A stretch of 25,717 nucleotides of DNA from Thermoplasmata archaeon (GTDB taxonomy: Archaea > Thermoplasmatota > E2 > UBA202 > JdFR-43): contig JAGGSX010000139.1 of assembly GCA_021158865.1 (NCBI GenBank), positions 1 to 25,717 on the forward strand, written 5' to 3'. Each line of letters starts with the position of its first letter. Within the stretch, counting starts at the first letter, position 1. Below the pieces are notes generated by a model. The model was not told the DNA's origin and made no database searches. It saw nothing but the letters and a program-made list of their open reading frames with translations. Made by a program: the position numbers and the translations under genes. Positions 22,457 to 25,717 of the stretch are shown piece after piece.

Positions 22457-23521
22457 TTAAACCGCATTGTTTTTTATGCCATGAAAATATTTAAATTTTG
22501 CTCTTTTTTTGCTTTGTTGCATAACGGTTTCCTCTCTTATCCAAATTTTACTATGATTATGCAAATTCCTATTTTTCCAAATAGGAATGCCTGTAATATC
22601 ATAGTAAATCATTGCATTGTAGAAAATATACTTCAATTTTGCCTCGTGATACATATTTTCCTTCTTTGTGGCTCTCACAAATTCTCCAAATTTTCTCTTT
22701 ACAACAGAATGAGGTATCTCGCTATACCATCTTTTACCATAATCATATTTATCCTTCCATTCTTTATATTCCAATTCATGAAATTCCTTCGCATATTTCT
22801 TTCTTGGATTTTTACTTCGTGCTGTTGGAGGTGGTTTTCTAACCTTTATTACAGGCTTAATGTTGTATTCTTCGGATATTCTAAAACTTTCATTTGAATC
22901 ATATGCAGCATCTGCATTTATCTGAATCACTTTCCCTCCTTTATTCTCAACATTTTCAATAGATTGCTCAACCAGTTCACCAAATTTTGCATTATCATAT
23001 ATTGTTTCATCTGTTATTTCCATTGCAACGATCTGCTTGTTTTTATCATCCACTGCTGCATGAACTTTAATCCATCCTCTTCTCACTTTCCATTTTTCAC
23101 GCATCCATTCTCCTCTATTTGTTACCTTCACTCCAGTTGAATCAAGAGATATGACAACATCCTTTCCTTTGTATTTCAATAAAGTTTTTTCCAATTCAAT
23201 TTTAAGTTTGCTTACCCTCCTGAAAATAATTGTATAAAGGAATTTCAAATGGGACAAGTTTTGATAACCCTATAAGATAACCCTGCAAACCCCCATAATC
23301 TATACCAAGAAGAACATAAATGTAGGCAAGAAAAGTCATCAAGGAATCTGGATACTGATATGGTGCACTTTCCTTTCCTCTATTCATTTCATCCAATTCT
23401 TTTTCCATGTCTCAATGAAATCTAAGGAAATGTATGCCTCTCCTCTTCTGACAAGTTTTCTATTATAATTTCTCCAGTTTCTATTATCCTTATATTTCTT
23501 ACCCCATCTCTTCTTTTTCAT
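22457..23521 (-). pseudogene. IS5-like transposase broken into three frames
   Basis: Three overlapping pieces of one DDE transposase. Piece 1 (23384-23521, 45 residues) begins MKKKRWGKKYKDNRNW and reads up to ISLDFIETW. Piece 2 (stop at 23202, in frame from about 23408) continues EKELDEMNRGKESAPYQYP. Piece 3 (stop at 22457, in frame from about 23240) holds YTIIFRRVSKLKIELEK, ISLDSTGVKV (first catalytic D), INADAAYDSN (second D) and ENMYHEAKLKYIFYN (catalytic E). The first break near 23405 looks like loss of one G after ETW; the second near 23231-23239 looks like loss of one TA, or an equivalent one-base shift. The final frame reads past the left terminal repeat for about 19 residues into flanking DNA. 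Inactive as it stands, unless frameshifting is programmed. Confidence 0.85.
22515..22525 (+). repeat. Left terminal inverted repeat of the IS
   Basis: TGTTGCATAAC, an exact reverse complement of 23563-23573. Confidence 0.85.
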
Positions 23522-23562
23522 ATCCCATCCCCAATAAGGGAAAGGATATGAAACTAATAAGG

Positions 23563-23573
23563 GTTATGCAACA
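23563..23573 (+). repeat. Right terminal inverted repeat of the IS
   Basis: GTTATGCAACA, an exact reverse complement of 22515-22525. The match ends at both outer edges, which places the IS boundaries there. Confidence 0.85.
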
Positions 23574-23583
23574 CACCAATAAA

Positions 23584-23595
23584 CTATAAAAATAT
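23584..23595 (+). promoter_or_regulatory. Putative TATA box for the C25 peptidase
   Basis: CTATAAAAATAT is centred about 25 bases before the ATG at 23614, predicting a leaderless mRNA. The IS end lies only ten bases upstream, so any upstream activator site has been displaced. Confidence 0.55.
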
Positions 23596-23613
23596 TTCAA
23601 TATTATTGATGTC

Positions 23614-25717
23614 ATGATAAAAAAGGTATTTATTGGCTGTATCGCAATTCTATTGGCAATCCCTTTAATGAATGGAGTCGCTGATGAAAATCTTAAAATT
23701 TCCTTGCTTTACACTCCTCCGAATACATCATTTGAAAAAATCTTTTATGATGGAAATGAATACACAATAATACATATTGATGGTTGCGGAATAACGGCAG
23801 AAGTAGGCAAACCGCAACTACCTGCAAAAAGGTTTATCCTTGCTATTCCTTATGGAGAAAATGCGAATGTTATAATAAAAAAGATGAATTACAGCGTAAT
23901 TAAAAATATAACTATATATCCCTTCCAGAAGCCAATAAGAGAAGGAGAGAATACAGAACTTGTATCAGAATTTATAATAAACACTACATTCTATTCAACG
24001 GATATATTTTATCCAGAGAATGTAATTGAAATCAAAGATGCAAAATATTATGGAATGAATATTGCATTTGTAACAATATATCCAGTACAATTCAATCCTC
24101 TAAGAAAGGAAGTAAAATTGTATAATGAAATAAAATTTGAAATTGAAACAGGTGCAGGAGAAAAAAAAGAAATAAAATTCATGAAAGATTGCGAGAGAAT
24201 TGTTTATAACGTGGAAGACATGCACAGATTTTATTACGAAAATTATGCTAAAAAAATTGATAAAAGGATAGCATGCAAAAATCTCACGGATGTAAATAAT
24301 AGTGCGGATTACTTAATAATAACGCATGATAATTTTTATAATGCAATCACGCCTCTTGCCAAATGGAAACAAATGAGGGGATACGAAACAAAAGTTGTTA
24401 ATGTGAGCGATGTATATTCTCAGTTTCCTGGTAGTGGCAGTAGTGCCATAAAATATTTCATCTCATATGCGTATCATAACTGGAGTGCCTCGCCATCATA
24501 CGTTCTTCTGGTTGGAGATGTTGAATTTATTCCAACATTCTCTGGACTTGGCGGATGCGCTACTGATCTCCCATATTCAATGATGGATGGAAATGACTAT
24601 TTTCCAGATATAAAACTTGGAAGAATATCTGTAAAAAATGAAAGTGAACTGGATGTAATAGTTGATAAAATCATCGGCTACGAAAAAAATCCGTATATGA
24701 ATGAAATCGCATGGTATAAGAACGCAACAGTATTTTATGGAACCGAAAGGCCACCATGGCAGCAGACGGCAAATTTTATTGAAAATTTGCTAACTGGCTA
24801 TAGATATAATGTTAGCAAGTGGAATGAATATGAAGGGGGAACAGATAGAATGGCATCTGAAATAAATGCGGGGAGATGTTTTGTTAGTTATAGGGAACAC
24901 GGCTCTGTTGATGGATGGTATATGGCTGGAAATGGCGGCTTCTACAATGATGATGTTATGGCTCTTGTAAACGGAAGAAAATTGCCTGTAATATTCAGCA
25001 CCACATGCAACACAGGTTGGTTTGATTATAGTGGTATGGATTGTTTTGGGGAGGTATGGATGAAAAAGCAGAACGGCGGCGCAATAGCATTTCTTGGTTC
25101 CTCCAGGCCTTCATATACCGGGTATAACGATGAACTTGCTAAAGGGTTCTATAAAGCAATGTTTAATGATTCAATATATGATTTTGTTGGAATAATGAAT
25201 CAGGGAAAATTATATATGTACAATTATTATGGAGATGGATATTACACGGAACTGGAATATCAGATGTATAATTCATTTACAGAACCCTCTCTCTGGATAT
25301 ATACTGATGTTCCTCATTTCATGAGTGTAACTTATCCGAAAATAATCCCAATTGGAGAATTCACATTAACCATAAATGTCAAGGATGATAATGGAAATTC
25401 AATAGAGGGGGCAACTGTTGTTATAAAAAAGGATGGCGAATTTTTCTATAGAAATATAACAGATGAAAACGGAAATGCAACATTTTCCCTATTTACATCC
25501 ACCATAGGAAACATTAGTTTCGTTGTTACAGCCCATAATTTTGTTCCTTATATAGACAATATTTCGGTTATAGGGAGATTTTATTTTAATCTCTCATATG
25601 GATGGAATTTTGTTACAATAGCTTGCGAGAACAATTATACAGCATCTTCTTTATATAATGATATACAAGGATGCAATCTCATATTGAAATGGAATAACAG
25701 CAAAAATGACTTTGATG
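23614..25717 (+). CDS. Secreted gingipain-type (C25) cysteine peptidase, C-terminus outside window
   Basis: At least 701 residues. A signal peptide opens the protein (MIKKVFIGCIAILLAIPLMN, likely cleavage after NGVA). A propeptide-like region follows to about residue 225 (GKPQLPAKRFILAIP, VTIYPVQFNPLRKEV), then the C25 catalytic domain from ADYLIITHDNFY onward, with SYVLLVGDVEFIPT, catalytic H429 in SYREHGSVDGW and catalytic C465 in FSTTCNTGWFD. After about residue 570 come beta-sandwich modules, one starting LTINVKDDNGNSIEGATV, a carboxypeptidase-regulatory-like fold. The enzyme would digest proteins outside the cell. Extracellular C25 peptidases are a reported feature of sediment archaea of group MBG-D. 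Several N-x-S/T sites could be glycosylated. Any cell-wall or membrane anchor would be beyond the window. Confidence 0.9.
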   Translation, partial: MIKKVFIGCIAILLAIPLMNGVADENLKISLLYTPPNTSFEKIFYDGNEYTIIHIDGCGITAEVGKPQLPAKRFILAIPYGENANVIIKKMNYSVIKNITIYPFQKPIREGENTELVSEFIINTTFYSTDIFYPENVIEIKDAKYYGMNIAFVTIYPVQFNPLRKEVKLYNEIKFEIETGAGEKKEIKFMKDCERIVYNVEDMHRFYYENYAKKIDKRIACKNLTDVNNSADYLIITHDNFYNAITPLAKWKQMRGYETKVVNVSDVYSQFPGSGSSAIKYFISYAYHNWSASPSYVLLVGDVEFIPTFSGLGGCATDLPYSMMDGNDYFPDIKLGRISVKNESELDVIVDKIIGYEKNPYMNEIAWYKNATVFYGTERPPWQQTANFIENLLTGYRYNVSKWNEYEGGTDRMASEINAGRCFVSYREHGSVDGWYMAGNGGFYNDDVMALVNGRKLPVIFSTTCNTGWFDYSGMDCFGEVWMKKQNGGAIAFLGSSRPSYTGYNDELAKGFYKAMFNDSIYDFVGIMNQGKLYMYNYYGDGYYTELEYQMYNSFTEPSLWIYTDVPHFMSVTYPKIIPIGEFTLTINVKDDNGNSIEGATVVIKKDGEFFYRNITDENGNATFSLFTSTIGNISFVVTAHNFVPYIDNISVIGRFYFNLSYGWNFVTIACENNYTASSLYNDIQGCNLILKWNNSKNDFD

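Larger units (their letters stand above)
22515..23573 (-). mobile_element. Decayed IS5-like insertion sequence
   Basis: About 1,059 bases bounded by inverted TGTTGCATAAC ends and filled by the broken transposase. The left end cuts into the last codons of the transposase frame (VMQQ), a compact arrangement. No target-site duplication is recognisable in the bases directly outside. It lies between the promoter side of the receiver operon and the promoter of the C25 peptidase. Confidence 0.85.

Noticed and set aside
1..25717. CRISPR array
   Set aside because: No regularly spaced repeats of 25-40 bases anywhere in the window, and no cas genes.

Overview
The window is a stretch of an AT-rich archaeal chromosome. 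The evidence is a ribosomal operon with archaeal/eukaryotic-type proteins (L18e-L13-S9-RpoN), fibrillarin, the Kae1/Bud32 pair of the KEOPS complex, a radical SAM protein that looks like tetraether lipid synthase, and TATA boxes placed so that many transcripts would be leaderless. The secreted gingipain-type (C25) peptidase, the separate Kae1 and Bud32 genes and the general gene mix suggest a Thermoplasmatota-like, protein-degrading lineage such as the sediment group MBG-D. That placement is inference and no single gene proves it.

Layout. 1-2287 (minus): a sugar-phosphate mutase, cut by the window edge, and a sugar-1-phosphate nucleotidyltransferase with a left-handed beta-helix tail; together they would make an activated sugar. 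2418-4085 (plus): candidate tetraether synthase, convergent with an M42 aminopeptidase (4106-5143). 5211-7444: a probable acquired module with an MvaI/BcnI-type restriction nuclease, broken by a 13-bp tandem duplication, and an intact SPPY-type methyltransferase. It is followed at once by a 118-bp hairpin element that resembles a degenerate integron attC site, and the module is flanked by imperfect direct repeats. 7641-9995 (plus): a tightly overlapping operon of a small unknown protein, Kae1, Bud32 and an XTP/dITP pyrophosphatase. 10124-14036 (minus): a TadC/GspF-like membrane protein and a TadA/GspE-like ATPase of an archaeal type IV pilus or secretion system, divergent from a HerA-like ATPase (14073-15266).

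15312-18723 (plus): a 994-residue sensor (degenerate receiver, four PAS, two GAF-like regions and a histidine-box helix, but no ATPase domain) overlapping a stand-alone receiver gene. 18711-20101 (minus): rpl18e-rpl13-rps9-rpoN. 20141-22391 (minus): a receiver, a CoA-disulfide-reductase-like flavoprotein and fibrillarin in one overlapping operon. 22515-23573: a decayed IS5-like insertion sequence with 11-bp terminal repeats and two frameshifts. 23614-25717 (plus): an exported C25 peptidase running off the window.

The points most worth a second look are the restriction-modification module with its attC-like 3' hairpin, the short GC-rich islets with mostly one strand polarity scattered through otherwise AT-rich genes, and the paralogous receivers associated with a kinase-less sensor.
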